Source: Emcibacter nanhaiensis
Lineage (GTDB): Bacteria; Pseudomonadota; Alphaproteobacteria; Sphingomonadales; Emcibacteraceae
Direction of reading: 5' to 3'
Length of the DNA stretch: 64,000 nt
NCBI RefSeq assembly: GCF_006385175.1
Contig: NZ_VFIY01000018.1
Coordinates: 620,001-684,000, forward strand
In this document: positions 1 through 9,202 of the stretch, piece by piece
How positions within the stretch are numbered: position 1 is the first letter of the stretch
How the letters are laid out: every line of letters begins with the position of its first letter
Made by a program: the position numbers and the translations under genes
Notes under the pieces: model-generated
Seen by the model: the letters and a program-made list of their open reading frames with translations, nothing else
Told to the model about the DNA's origin: nothing
Databases searched by the model: none

Positions 1-522
1 GATCCGAAGAGCGAACCGGTCGAACATATTTACCAGATGTCGGAAGTCAGCGTCGCCGATCCGACCCAGGTCAAAGGTTTTGTCCAGCTGGTGGATGGAA
101 ACTGGATATACGGCACCCACATCAACAACCAGTATGGCGTCGACCCGGTGGCCGAGGCCCTGAAACTTCTCTATGCCCCTTATCTCTGGGGCGGAAAAAG
201 CTGCGCCGGACTGGACTGCTCCGCCCTGATCCAGCTGGCCTTTGCCACAACCGGGGTCTTTGTTCCCCGCGACAGCGACCAGCAGGAAGCGGCCATCGGC
301 ACAATACTCGGTGATGACGAGGTACCGCAGCGGGGCGATGTTGCGTTCTTCCCCGGCCATGTGGGGTTCATGCTGGATGACATGCATCTGCTGCACGCCA
401 ACGCCCACCACATGCGGGTCAGTATCGATCCGCTGAAGGACGTCATCAACATCGTCAGCTTCCAGACCGACCAGGAACCGCTCCGTTGTATCAAGCGTCC
501 GTCCCCTGCAGAAGACGCATAA
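1..522 (+). CDS. NlpC/P60 family cysteine peptidase, C-terminal part (5' end outside window)
   Basis: The frame is open from the first base, so this is the 3' part of a longer gene; the ATG at 37 is probably internal. NlpC/P60 enzymes cleave peptidoglycan stem peptides. The catalytic Cys lies in GLDCSALIQ (residue 61 counted from the internal ATG), the His in FFPGHVGF (108), and the third polar residue is His120 in LLHANAH. Bacterial homologues often carry N-terminal SH3-like domains, and the visible N-terminal 50 residues could be the end of one. The family call is firm; the substrate is unknown. Confidence 0.85.
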   Translation, partial: DPKSEPVEHIYQMSEVSVADPTQVKGFVQLVDGNWIYGTHINNQYGVDPVAEALKLLYAPYLWGGKSCAGLDCSALIQLAFATTGVFVPRDSDQQEAAIGTILGDDEVPQRGDVAFFPGHVGFMLDDMHLLHANAHHMRVSIDPLKDVINIVSFQTDQEPLRCIKRPSPAEDA

Positions 523-527
523 AAAAA

Positions 528-547
528 AGCCGCCCCTTCGGGCGGCT
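528..547. terminator. Rho-independent terminator shared by the NlpC/P60 and cycM genes
   Basis: AGCCGCCC and GGGCGGCT pair around a CTTC loop. The stem is preceded by an A-run (a U-run on the minus strand) and followed by TCTCTTT. It lies between convergent genes and probably works in both directions, best on the minus strand. Confidence 0.8.
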
Positions 548-572
548 CTCTTTAAAATCTTTCCGGCAGTCC

Positions 573-1196
573 TTAGTGAACTTCTGCCTCGGCAGCTTCC
601 GCAGCGGCGTCAACGGCTTCTGCGGCGTCTCCGGCAGCCTGGTCAGCCACCTCTTCGACGGCCGGCAACGGCAACGGATTGTTGCTCAGGGTATGAAGGA
701 ACATGATCAGCTCAGCACGATCCTCAGGCTTCTTCAGACCGGCAAAGGCCATTTTGGTGCCGGGAACGAAATCTTTCGGCTTGGTCAGGAAGTGATCCAG
801 GTCCTCGTAGGTCCAGTTGCCGCCTTTGGCATGCATGGCGTCGGAATAACCGAAGCCTTCATGGGAGCCTTTCGGCCGGCCAACAATGCCCCACAGGTTC
901 GGGCCGGTGCCATTCTTGCCGCCTTCTTCCGCGGTGTGGCAGGCTTTACATTTCTTGAAGACCTTTTCCCCGTCTGCAGCACTGGCGGTTGCAAGAAGAG
1001 CCGCCAGGGTCGGGCCCTTTTCTTCTTCAACAGCAGCACCGGTGTCGGCAGCAGCCATTTCAACTTCAATCGGATAGGCATTTGCTTCCAGATGTTCCTC
1101 ATGGAAAACAATTTCGCCAAGATTGTTAATACCGATAACCACCAACAGTGTAACCAACACAGCCAGTGCGATTTTATTCAACTCAAAGGAATCCAA
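573..1196 (-). CDS. cycM: Membrane-anchored class I cytochrome c (CycM/c-552 type)
   Basis: 207 aa. Residues 9-24 form one N-terminal membrane anchor (ALAVLVTLLVVIGINN) that is probably not cleaved. The haem site is CKACH (83-87) and the Met ligand is in PGTKMAF (Met149). In alphaproteobacteria, proteins of this layout pass electrons from the bc1 complex to the aa3 oxidase. The last 28 residues are an unusual Ala/Glu-rich tail (EAAEAE-type) beyond the cytochrome fold. The gene stands alone and converges on the preceding gene. The cytochrome call is secure; the CycM assignment rests on anchor plus domain layout. Confidence 0.85.
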   Translation of the reverse strand: MDSFELNKIALAVLVTLLVVIGINNLGEIVFHEEHLEANAYPIEVEMAAADTGAAVEEEKGPTLAALLATASAADGEKVFKKCKACHTAEEGGKNGTGPNLWGIVGRPKGSHEGFGYSDAMHAKGGNWTYEDLDHFLTKPKDFVPGTKMAFAGLKKPEDRAELIMFLHTLSNNPLPLPAVEEVADQAAGDAAEAVDAAAEAAEAEVH

Positions 1197-1439
1197 GGCT
1201 CTTCCCCGTGGTTATAAATTCAAAAATACCCGGAAACTGGCAATATCTGAGGGAAACAACAGAATATGTGGCCAATTCCACCCTCTAGGTTGTTCTTGTA
1301 CAGATGTTTTTATTTAGTGACAAGAGATTCTTGTTGCAAAATATGCCCAATTTGTAGTCTATCTGGATGATCCCGTGACAGAATGGGACAAAGCCAAGTT
1401 ATCAGAAGTAAATCGCCAAAAGGCAGATAAGGACCACAA

Positions 1440-2324
1440 ATGGCCACCACAGAGCAGACAAGCCAATCCAACAGCACCCTGATCGCTTTTCAGGGAGAAC
1501 CCGGCGCCTATTCCCATCTGGCCTGCCGGACTTTTTTTCCGGATCGTGAAGCTTTGCCCTGTGCCACCTTTGACGCCGCCTTTGACGCCGTGGAAAACGG
1601 CCAGGCCGAATTTGCCATGATCCCGATCGAGAATTCAGTGGCCGGACGGGTCGCCGACATCCACCAGCTGATGCCGCACAAGAAGCTGCATATCGTCGGC
1701 GAACATTTCCAGCGGGTCAACCACCACCTGCTGGTATTGCCGGGCACCAAAATGGAAGACCTGGACCTGGTGCGCAGCCACGAACAGGCGCTGGGCCAGT
1801 GCCGGGGCCATATTGCTGAATGGGGCCTCAAGGCCGAAGCCTATACCGATACCGCCGGGGCGGCCAAGCTGCTGTCCCAGATCAAGGATCCGGGCATGGC
1901 CGCCATCGCCTCTTCGCTGGCCGGGGAAATTTACGGCCTGGAAAGCCTGCGCGAAGGCATCGAGGATGCGGAACATAACACCACCCGCTTTGTGATCCTG
2001 TCCCGGGATGAAAAGATTGCCCCGAGCGACATCCCCTGTGTCACCACCTTCCTGTTCCAGACCCGGAACGTGCCGGCGGCGCTGTACAAGGCGCTGGGCG
2101 GTTTTGCCACCAACGGCATCAATATGACCAAACTGGAAAGCTACCAGCTGGAAGGCAGCTTCAATGCCAGCCAGTTTTATGCCGATATCGAAGGCCACCC
2201 GGATGATCCCAGCGTCAAGCTGGCCATGGAGGAACTGGATTTTTTCACCAATGATATCCGCCTGCTCGGCACCTATCCACAAGCGGACTACCGCATCGAA
2301 CAACGTAAAAAGGCCGGTCAGTAA
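1440..2324 (+). CDS. pheA: Prephenate dehydratase
   Basis: 294 aa. It converts prephenate to phenylpyruvate in phenylalanine synthesis. The N-terminal two thirds is the periplasmic-binding-protein-like catalytic domain with the TRF motif (Thr182-Arg-Phe) in NTTRFVIL. Residues about 200-280 are an ACT domain for allosteric inhibition by Phe; the usual ESRP motif reads ESYQ (233-236). No chorismate mutase domain is present, so this is the monofunctional type. The start follows a weak ribosome site (AAGGA). It is transcribed alone, with a 243-bp upstream gap. Confidence 0.95.
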   Translation: MATTEQTSQSNSTLIAFQGEPGAYSHLACRTFFPDREALPCATFDAAFDAVENGQAEFAMIPIENSVAGRVADIHQLMPHKKLHIVGEHFQRVNHHLLVLPGTKMEDLDLVRSHEQALGQCRGHIAEWGLKAEAYTDTAGAAKLLSQIKDPGMAAIASSLAGEIYGLESLREGIEDAEHNTTRFVILSRDEKIAPSDIPCVTTFLFQTRNVPAALYKALGGFATNGINMTKLESYQLEGSFNASQFYADIEGHPDDPSVKLAMEELDFFTNDIRLLGTYPQADYRIEQRKKAGQ

Positions 2325-2346
2325 AGGACCGGCCCCCTCACTTTTT
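2312..2346 (+). terminator. Terminator hairpin spanning the pheA stop codon
   Basis: GGCCGGTC (2312-2319) pairs with GACCGGCC (2327-2334) around a 7-nt loop that contains the TAA stop. A short U-run follows at 2342-2346. The last pheA codons therefore form the left arm. The gap before the U-run makes it moderate in strength. Confidence 0.55.
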
Positions 2347-2359
2347 CCTGTGACTGAAT

Positions 2360-4213
2360 TCAGCCTTTCCGGATCAGGCCGGAAATATCCCTGACTGCGC
2401 CCTTGTCGGCAGACGTCGCCATCAGGGCATAGGCCTGCAGCGCCCGGCTCACCACCCGGGGACGGGCTTCGGCCGGCTGCCAGGCCTTGTCGCCTTTGGC
2501 GTCCATGGCGGCGCGGCGCTTGGCCAGTTCCTCATCGGAAAGGCGGATGCTGATGCTGCGGCCCGGGATATCGATATCGATCATGTCCCCTTCTTCGACC
2601 AGACCGATGGCGCCGCCAGAGGCCGCTTCCGGGCTCACATGGCCGATGCTGAGGCCGGAGGTGCCGCCGGAAAAGCGCCCGTCGGTGATCAGGGCGCAGG
2701 CCTTGCCGAGCCCCATGGATTTGAGGAAGCTGGTCGGATAAAGCATTTCCTGCATGCCGGGCCCGCCTTTCGGACCCTCGTAACGGATGATGACCACATC
2801 ACCGTCAACTACCTTGCCGCCGGTGATAGCTTCGACCGCATCTTCCTGGCTCTCGTAGATTTTGGCCGGGCCGCTGAACTTGAGGATGCTTTCATCGACT
2901 CCTGCGGTTTTGACGATACAGCCGTCCAGGGCCAGGTTGCCGCGCAGTACGGCGAGCCCGCCGTCCTTGCTGAAGGCATGTTCCACGCTACGGATACAAC
3001 CGTTCTCCCGGTCGGTATCCAGTTCGTCATAGCGCTTGTTCTGGGAGAAGGCTTCCTGGGTCGGCACCCCGCCCGGGGCGGCGCGGAAGAATTCCTTCAC
3101 CTTGTCGTCCGTTGACGTCATGACATCAAAATAATCAATGGCCTCACCCAGGCTGTCCGCATAAACGGTCGGGCTGTCGCGATGGATCAGGCCGGCGCGA
3201 CTGAGCTCGCCAAGAATACCCATGATGCCGCCGGCCCGGTGCACGTCTTCAATGTGATAGTCCTGGCTCATGGGCGCCACTTTACAGACATTGGGCACCT
3301 TGCGGCTGAGCCGGTCGATGTCCTCCATGGTGAAATCGACCTCACCCTCCTGGGCCGCGGCCAGGATATGCAGCACCGTGTTGGTAGAACCGCCCATGGC
3401 GATGTCCAGGGTCATGGCATTCTCGAACGCGTTGAAATTGGCCACGGAACGCGGCAGCACGCTTTCATCATTTTCCAGATAATATTTCTTGCAGTTTTCG
3501 ACGATCCGGCGCGCCGCTTCCAGGAACAGGTCCTTGCGGTCGGCATGGGTGGCGAGCGCGGTGCCATTGCCGGGCAGGCTCAGGCCCAGGGCTTCGGTCA
3601 GGCAGTTCATGCTGTTGGCGGTGAACATGCCGGAACAGGAACCACAGGTCGGGCAGGCGCTGCGTTCCACCTGCTCCACCACCTCGTCGCTGACCTGCGG
3701 ATCGGAGCCCATGACGATGGCGTCGACCAGGTCGAGCCCGTGGTTGACGCCTTCGGTCTTGCCGGCCTCCATCGGCCCGCCGGACACAAAAATGGCGGGG
3801 ATATTAAGGCGCAACGCCGCCATCAGCATGCCGGGGGTGATTTTGTCACAGTTGGAAATACAGACCATGGCGTCGGCGCAATGGGCCTGCACCATATATT
3901 CCACCGAGTCAGCAATGATCTCGCGGCTCGGCAGGCTGTAGAGCATGCCGTCATGACCCATGGCAATGCCGTCATCGACGGCGATGGTGTTAAACTCCTT
4001 GGCGATGGCGCCGCTGGCCTCGATCTCGCGCGCCACCATCTGGCCCAGGTCCTTGAGGTGGACATGGCCCGGCACGAACTGGGTAAAGCTGTTGACCACC
4101 GCCACGATCGGCTTGCCGAAGTCCTTGTCCTTGACGCCTGTGGCCCGCCACAGGGCGCGCGCACCGGCCATGTTGCGGCCGTGGGTGGAGGTCTTTGAAC
4201 GATACTCGGGCAT
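2360..4213 (-). CDS. ilvD: Dihydroxy-acid dehydratase
   Basis: 617 aa from the ATG at 4213, chosen because AAAGGA precedes it and [17 protein letters not shown] matches the family N-terminus; a longer in-frame start at 4258 is unlikely. It dehydrates 2,3-dihydroxy-isovalerate and -methylvalerate to the keto acids of valine and isoleucine. The iron-sulfur Cys motifs are visible as [12 protein letters not shown] and [11 protein letters not shown], followed by the nucleotide-like LSLPGNG segment. Length is normal for the family. It converges on pheA. Confidence 0.96.
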   Translation of the reverse strand: MPEYRSKTSTHGRNMAGARALWRATGVKDKDFGKPIVAVVNSFTQFVPGHVHLKDLGQMVAREIEASGAIAKEFNTIAVDDGIAMGHDGMLYSLPSREIIADSVEYMVQAHCADAMVCISNCDKITPGMLMAALRLNIPAIFVSGGPMEAGKTEGVNHGLDLVDAIVMGSDPQVSDEVVEQVERSACPTCGSCSGMFTANSMNCLTEALGLSLPGNGTALATHADRKDLFLEAARRIVENCKKYYLENDESVLPRSVANFNAFENAMTLDIAMGGSTNTVLHILAAAQEGEVDFTMEDIDRLSRKVPNVCKVAPMSQDYHIEDVHRAGGIMGILGELSRAGLIHRDSPTVYADSLGEAIDYFDVMTSTDDKVKEFFRAAPGGVPTQEAFSQNKRYDELDTDRENGCIRSVEHAFSKDGGLAVLRGNLALDGCIVKTAGVDESILKFSGPAKIYESQEDAVEAITGGKVVDGDVVIIRYEGPKGGPGMQEMLYPTSFLKSMGLGKACALITDGRFSGGTSGLSIGHVSPEAASGGAIGLVEEGDMIDIDIPGRSISIRLSDEELAKRRAAMDAKGDKAWQPAEARPRVVSRALQAYALMATSADKGAVRDISGLIRKG

Positions 4214-4313
4214 GGTCTTTCCTTTATGGTCTTCCGGCGGTGGTCTTTCGGGTGGCATTTCTCAGGGCCTATTAGGCCGTTTTCCCGCTGGAAGTCAAGA
4301 TTTCATTCCCTGT

Positions 4314-4940
4314 TCACCGGTCTTCCGATGGTGCCATTCTGCCGAAGGACATGGGAAATGCCTCGTCCTTGTGCCAAGCCTCGGCAAGAGGTGGAAAGCC
4401 GTCATTCTGGCTGGTCATTGCCTTCCAGTTTTCCTTGCCGCTCCAGCTTTCAATATCGAGGGCAAAGACGGTCACCCGGTCAATGTCGTCCTGAACGATG
4501 GGACTATAGTTCTCGTTCAGGGCAAGAGGGGAGAAATATTTATCGATCAGGCTGTACAGCCCGTGCTCCATTTCCGCCCGATCCTCCACATGGCGGATTC
4601 TACCGAACGCCATAACGCTACGATACTGACTGGAAAAATGCAGCGCCCGGTTGCTGGGCAACAGCCTGCCCATCTCCGTCGCGCAGAAAGCCATCTTGTC
4701 ATGACGTTCCGTATTGGCCCGGCGCCGGCCGACAACGGATCCGTGGGCATAAATGCAGTGCCGCTCCGGATCATAGACGTAAGTCATGGGATGGATGAAG
4801 GGCTGGTCATCCCAACGGCTGGCAAAATAGCCAAGCGGCGCCCGGCTGATGAAATCCCGGATCCACTCATCGTCCTTACCCAGATGTCCGCGCCGGTGCC
4901 GGTTGGCCGGCCGGCTCTCAAGATCATATCCACGTGCCAT
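4314..4940 (-). CDS. Pyridoxamine 5'-phosphate oxidase-related FMN-binding split-barrel protein
   Basis: 208 aa with a split-barrel flavin-binding fold. Key segments are YFASRWDDQPFIHPMTYVYD and the Arg-rich AHGSVVGRRRANTERH, as in the Nim/PNPOx-like group. Such proteins reduce or bind small substrates with FMN; the substrate is unknown here. The start is preceded by AAAGGA. It is divergent from a MocR/PdxR-type regulator across 88 bp, so it is the natural target of that regulator and may be linked to vitamin B6, which remains an inference. Confidence 0.75.
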   Translation of the reverse strand: MARGYDLESRPANRHRRGHLGKDDEWIRDFISRAPLGYFASRWDDQPFIHPMTYVYDPERHCIYAHGSVVGRRRANTERHDKMAFCATEMGRLLPSNRALHFSSQYRSVMAFGRIRHVEDRAEMEHGLYSLIDKYFSPLALNENYSPIVQDDIDRVTVFALDIESWSGKENWKAMTSQNDGFPPLAEAWHKDEAFPMSFGRMAPSEDR

Positions 4941-4990
4941 TATATTTTCCTTTTGTCAGATAACTCATGGGCTTGTGGATAGTCCCCATA

Positions 4991-5011
4991 ATGGATATAA
5001 TAAATATCCAT
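4991..5011. promoter_or_regulatory. Perfect inverted repeat, candidate operator of the MocR-type regulator
   Basis: ATGGATAT-AATAA-ATATCCAT: two perfect 8-bp arms with a 5-bp spacer. It lies in the 88-bp gap between the divergent flavin-protein and regulator genes, 17 bp before the regulator start, and so is placed to control both. Confidence 0.5.
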
Positions 5012-5028
5012 TTTATTATTATTTTATT

Positions 5029-6450
5029 ATGACCACTGAATTCACTCTTCATCTTGATCGCACCCTTGAGGCACCCCTGCAGCTGCAGCTGGTGCAAAAG
5101 CTGAAATCCGCCATCAACGGAGGACAGCTTGCCCCAGGGGCCCGGCTGCCGTCGAGCCGTGGGCTCTCCGAGACTCTCGGCGTCTCCCGCATTGTGGTCC
5201 TGAATGCCTATGACCAGTTGCAGGCGGAAGGGTATCTGGAAACCCGACACGGCGAAGGCAGTTTCGTCAGCGATAGTGTGACCGCTACGCCCCCGCCGCA
5301 GGCCGTCGATTACCGGGGACCGGAGTGGCTGCCGGTTCAGCCTGCCCCATCGGCAAGCCGAAACTGGAAATATGATTTTTCCCTCGGCGGACTGGCGGAG
5401 GGACTGCTGCATCACACCGACTGGAAACGGGCCTGGCGCCGGGCGTTGAACAATACGCGCGGCCTGGACCAGTCGCCACCGGAGGGACTCGCCCCGCTGC
5501 GACAGGCGGTTGCCGACCATGTACGGCGCTATCGGGGCATTGCCTGCGAGGCCGAGGAGGTCATTATCACCAGCGGCGTCGCCAGCAGTCTTGACCTGAT
5601 TGCCCGAATTTGCCGCCCCGCCGATCCGGTCATCTATCTGGAAAATCCCTGTTTCAAGGCCGCCCATGCCGCCTTCCGCCGCTATGACCACGCCGTCCGG
5701 TTGCAGGAAATTGACAGCGAAGGCATCCGTCTGGACGGACTCGACACCCCCCAAAACCAGCCGTCGATCCTGTTCTGCACCCCGTCCCATCAGTTTCCCA
5801 TGGGACCGCGATTATCGCTCGGGCGACGGCTGGCCCTGTTGGACTGGGCCCGTGAGCGCGACGCCCTGATCCTGGAAGATGACTATGACAGCGAATTCCG
5901 TTACGGCGTCACCCCGCTGCCGAGCCTCAAGGCCCAGGACAGCGCCGGTCATGTGGTTTACCTCTCGAGCCTGTCAAAGAGCCTGAGCCCGTCCATCAGG
6001 CTGGGCTATATTATCGCGCCGCAAAGCCTGCGCCATGCCCTGACCCGGGAAATCGGCATCAATCACGGCCAGCCCCCGGCCCTGGTCCAGCAGGCGGTCG
6101 CGGAATTTATGGACGCGGGCGACATGGACCGGCATCTCCGCCGCCTGCGCCGCCATTATGAAACCCTCAACCGCATTGTCCGCAAGGGGCTTCAGGACCT
6201 TTCGCCGGAAATAGAGGTCATGGGTCTCGAGGCCGGTATCCATTGTTTCCTTAAGGTGAACGCCCGCCCGCTCTATGACCGGTTGAAAACGGCGCTCCGG
6301 GAAAACGACATCTACCTCCCGGCCCTCGATAATTTCCGGCACGGCCCCACCCAAAACCGCGGCTTTGCCCTCGGTTACGGCCATTTCCGGGAGGCGGAAC
6401 TGGAAGCGGCGCTGGAGGTGCTGCTAAAGACTATCAAGCGGGAACATTAA
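5029..6450 (+). CDS. MocR/PdxR-type transcriptional regulator (GntR HTH plus aminotransferase-like domain)
   Basis: 473 aa. Residues 10-85 are a GntR winged helix (LPSSRGLSETLGVSR). Residues about 110-470 are a fold-type I aminotransferase domain with LEDDYDSEF and the PLP-binding Lys317 in SSLSKSLSPSIRLGY. Regulators of this class sense PLP or PLP adducts; PdxR members control vitamin B6 synthesis and others control GABA or taurine use. The ATG at 5029 is chosen because the upstream extension overlaps the neighbouring gene and its promoter. The divergent flavin-protein gene and the 21-bp palindrome suggest local autoregulation. Confidence 0.9.
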   Translation: MTTEFTLHLDRTLEAPLQLQLVQKLKSAINGGQLAPGARLPSSRGLSETLGVSRIVVLNAYDQLQAEGYLETRHGEGSFVSDSVTATPPPQAVDYRGPEWLPVQPAPSASRNWKYDFSLGGLAEGLLHHTDWKRAWRRALNNTRGLDQSPPEGLAPLRQAVADHVRRYRGIACEAEEVIITSGVASSLDLIARICRPADPVIYLENPCFKAAHAAFRRYDHAVRLQEIDSEGIRLDGLDTPQNQPSILFCTPSHQFPMGPRLSLGRRLALLDWARERDALILEDDYDSEFRYGVTPLPSLKAQDSAGHVVYLSSLSKSLSPSIRLGYIIAPQSLRHALTREIGINHGQPPALVQQAVAEFMDAGDMDRHLRRLRRHYETLNRIVRKGLQDLSPEIEVMGLEAGIHCFLKVNARPLYDRLKTALRENDIYLPALDNFRHGPTQNRGFALGYGHFREAELEAALEVLLKTIKREH

Positions 6451-6524
6451 GCGTCACATCCTTTAGTATCAATATTTGCGAATTTAAATGGACATAAGTT
6501 CATTTTATTTGTATTTAAGGCGCC

Positions 6525-7388
6525 ATGGATGTCACTTTGGCCCAAACATTTCTGGCGATTGTGGACTGCGGCAACTTCCGGGATGCGGCCAAGCGCCTGC
6601 ATGTCACCCAGTCCACGGTCAGCGCCCGCATCAAGTCGCTGGAAGAACAGCTCGGCAAACCGCTGTTCGTGCGCAACAAGTCGGGCGCGACCATGACCGT
6701 CGCCGGCCGGAACTTCCGCGACTGCGCGCTCAGCTTCGTGCAGCTGTGGGACAAGGCCCGCTACAAGGTGGCCAGCACCCGAAGCTACCAGGATTATTTC
6801 CGCATCGGCGTGCGCCCGAGCCTGTGGCACCCCCTGACCATGAACTGGCTGCAGCGGGTGCAAAGGCAGTTTCCCGCCGTTGCCTTCCATCTCCATTTCG
6901 GCATTGCCTCGGACCTGGTGCGCAAGATGCAGGAAGGGGTGCTGGATATTGCCGTGCTGCTGACGGCGCCGAGCCTGCCGGGAATCGAGGCGGAAAAACT
7001 GTACCGCGAGGATTTCCTGCTGGTCAGCGGCTGTGACGACCCGGTCCCCTCGCCCGAGCGGGCCGACGAGTTCGCCGCCCGCTATATCGATATTGAATGG
7101 GGCGAGGAATTCCGCAGCAATCGCGACCATTATTACCCTTATCTCAGCGTCGCCGGGCTGACCTTCAGCATGGGCAGTTACGGCCTGCAGTACCTGCTGC
7201 GCAACGGCGGCTACGGCTATTTTCCCCGCACCATGGTTCAGGCCGACCTTGACCGCAAGGCCCTGAAAGTTGTAAACGAAGCGCCGGTGATCAGCCAGCA
7301 GATTTACCTGGCGCACGCCCGCAATGTGGACAATGTTTTTCTGCCGGATTTGCTTAATCACTTCCGTGCGCTGGCAAAGGAAGTATAA
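6525..7388 (+). CDS. LysR-family transcriptional regulator
   Basis: 287 aa. The N-terminal HTH is clear (FRDAAKRLHVTQSTVSARI, residues 18-36), followed by a type-2 periplasmic-binding-like effector domain (about 88-287). The next genes on the same strand are a small membrane protein and TrkH, starting 53 bp downstream. LysR genes more often regulate a divergent neighbour, but the gene to its left is co-oriented, so the target is unclear. The effector is not predictable. Confidence 0.88.
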   Translation: MDVTLAQTFLAIVDCGNFRDAAKRLHVTQSTVSARIKSLEEQLGKPLFVRNKSGATMTVAGRNFRDCALSFVQLWDKARYKVASTRSYQDYFRIGVRPSLWHPLTMNWLQRVQRQFPAVAFHLHFGIASDLVRKMQEGVLDIAVLLTAPSLPGIEAEKLYREDFLLVSGCDDPVPSPERADEFAARYIDIEWGEEFRSNRDHYYPYLSVAGLTFSMGSYGLQYLLRNGGYGYFPRTMVQADLDRKALKVVNEAPVISQQIYLAHARNVDNVFLPDLLNHFRALAKEV

Positions 7389-7440
7389 TGGCAAAAACCT
7401 CTTCTCCATACCTGGTCCGGAAGCCCGAGGAACAAGACAA

Positions 7441-7716
7441 ATGACCGAGCCACAGTTTTCCACAAAAAATATCCGCAAGGTCCTGTTTGTCATCGTGCTG
7501 GCCATCATGGGCGTGTGCCTTGTGGCGCTGGTCACCTTTGAACTGGAATATGCCCTGGCGTCCGGCATCGAAAGCTTCCTGGAATGGATCGGACTGGTGG
7601 AAAGCGGCTGGCTGGAAAAACACAGGGAGGGCTTCCTGCAGGAAGTGGTGCTGGCCGCGGTCGTGACCTTTTTCATCGCCATCATCCTGTTCCTCCGGAA
7701 CCTGTGGAAAGACTAG
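7441..7716 (+). CDS. Small two-helix membrane protein of unknown function, upstream of trkH
   Basis: 91 aa from the ATG at 7441, preceded by GAGGAAC. Two hydrophobic helices are visible (about residues 15-35, VLFVIVLAIMGVCLVALV, and 69-86, VVLAAVVTFFIAIILFLRN) joined by an acidic, Trp-containing loop. I do not recognise a family. It ends 24 bp before trkH on the same strand, so it may be a TrkH partner, but nothing in the sequence proves this. Confidence 0.65.
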   Translation: MTEPQFSTKNIRKVLFVIVLAIMGVCLVALVTFELEYALASGIESFLEWIGLVESGWLEKHREGFLQEVVLAAVVTFFIAIILFLRNLWKD

Positions 7717-7740
7717 GAAATTTGTAAGGGGTATTTGGCC

Positions 7741-9186
7741 ATGCGACTGCATAACCTGCTTTTCATTACCGGACAGTTTCTGCTGGCGCTCAGCCTGACC
7801 ATGCTGATTCCCCTGCTGCTGGACCTGGAGGCTCATAACCCCGACTGGCAGGCCTTTATCCTGTCGGCCGTACTCACCGCCTTGGCCGGGATCATGATGA
7901 TTGCCGCCTTCCGGGGTGAGATCGCCCAGCTCTCCCTCAAGGAAGGCTTTATCCTCACCAACCTGATCTGGATCAGCTGCTGCCTGTTCGGGGCCCTGCC
8001 GCTGGCCCAGGCGGATATCGGCCTCAGTTATACCGACGCTTTCTTTGAAACCGTCTCCGGCCTGACCACCACCGGATCGACCATTTTCGCCGACCTCGAG
8101 AAACTGCCGCCGGGGATCATCCTGTGGCGATCGATCCTGCAATGGATCGGCGGCATCGGTGTGGTCTTCATGGTGATCATCCTGTTGCCCTTCCTCAGGG
8201 TATCCGGGATGCAGCTGTTCCGGATCGAATCTTCCGATACCCATGATAAACCGGCGGAACGCACCCATCAGCTGATGAAAAATATCGCGCTCTGGTACAT
8301 GTTCCTGACGCTGGCCTGCTTCCTGTGCTACCGGCTGGCCGGCATGGGGTTCCTTGATGCCGCCAACCACGCCATGACCACCCTGTCGACCGGCGGCTAT
8401 TCCCCGTATAACAACTCGCTCGGTCATTTTAACAGCGCCGGGGTCGCCTGGACGGGCATTACCTTCATGCTGGCAGGCTCCCTGCCCTTTACTTTTTATA
8501 TGTTCCTGTCGTCCACCTTCATGAAAAGACGGCCGCCGCTGTCCCAGATCAAGGGCTTCCTGACCCTGGTGGCCATGTTGTCACTGTTTGCCACCGCCTA
8601 CCTGATGATCGACAAACATGGCGGCTTGGGCCACAGCCTGACCACGGCCACCTTCCATGTAGTCAGCCTCATCACCACTACCGGCTACGCGCTGGAAGAT
8701 TACGGCCTGTGGGGTCATCCGGTGATCGGACTGTTGTTCATGGTGACTTTTATCGGCGGCTGCAGCGGCTCCACCGCCGGCGGGATCAAGATTTTCCGCT
8801 TCCAGATCCTGGGGCAGTATTTCAGCAATATGCTGCAGTCCCTCTATTTCCCGAAAAAAATCTCGGTCAATATGTTCAACTACCAGCGGGTCGACGACAC
8901 GGTTATCGCCGGCGTTATCCTCTATTTCAGCATCTATTTCATCAGCCTGCTGATCATGACGTTCCTGTTGTCCCTCACCGGCCTGGATTTCATCTCCGCC
9001 ATTTCCAGCTCCGCCACCGCCATTGCCAACGTGGGCCCGGGCCTCGGGGAAATGGTCGGCCCGGCCGGCAACTTCGCCGACCTGTCCGATCCGGCCAAAT
9101 GGATCATGGTCGCCGGCATGATTCTGGGGCGGCTGGAATTCCTCAGTGTGATTGTGATTTTCACGCCCGCCTTCTGGCGCGCCTGA
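7741..9186 (+). CDS. trkH: TrkH-family potassium uptake channel protein
   Basis: 481 aa from the ATG at 7741; a TTG two codons earlier is too close to the AAGGGG ribosome site. It is a polytopic inner-membrane K+ transporter. The four pore loops with filter glycines are visible: SGLTTTGST, TLSTGGYSP, SLITTTGYA and AIANVGPGLG. TrkH normally works with the cytosolic regulator TrkA, which is not in the window. It follows a small membrane protein and converges on nudC. Confidence 0.92.
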   Translation: MRLHNLLFITGQFLLALSLTMLIPLLLDLEAHNPDWQAFILSAVLTALAGIMMIAAFRGEIAQLSLKEGFILTNLIWISCCLFGALPLAQADIGLSYTDAFFETVSGLTTTGSTIFADLEKLPPGIILWRSILQWIGGIGVVFMVIILLPFLRVSGMQLFRIESSDTHDKPAERTHQLMKNIALWYMFLTLACFLCYRLAGMGFLDAANHAMTTLSTGGYSPYNNSLGHFNSAGVAWTGITFMLAGSLPFTFYMFLSSTFMKRRPPLSQIKGFLTLVAMLSLFATAYLMIDKHGGLGHSLTTATFHVVSLITTTGYALEDYGLWGHPVIGLLFMVTFIGGCSGSTAGGIKIFRFQILGQYFSNMLQSLYFPKKISVNMFNYQRVDDTVIAGVILYFSIYFISLLIMTFLLSLTGLDFISAISSSATAIANVGPGLGEMVGPAGNFADLSDPAKWIMVAGMILGRLEFLSVIVIFTPAFWRA

Positions 9187-9202
9187 ACAAGGAAGAGTTG
9201 GC

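Noticed and set aside
3182-4198. Long plus-strand open frame opposite ilvD, and similar long frames opposite other genes (for example 56323-57768 and 59145-60572)
   Set aside because: They lie wholly antisense to genes with clear motifs, have His/Gly/Gln-rich compositions typical of reversed GC-rich codons, and lack ribosome sites or recognisable domains.
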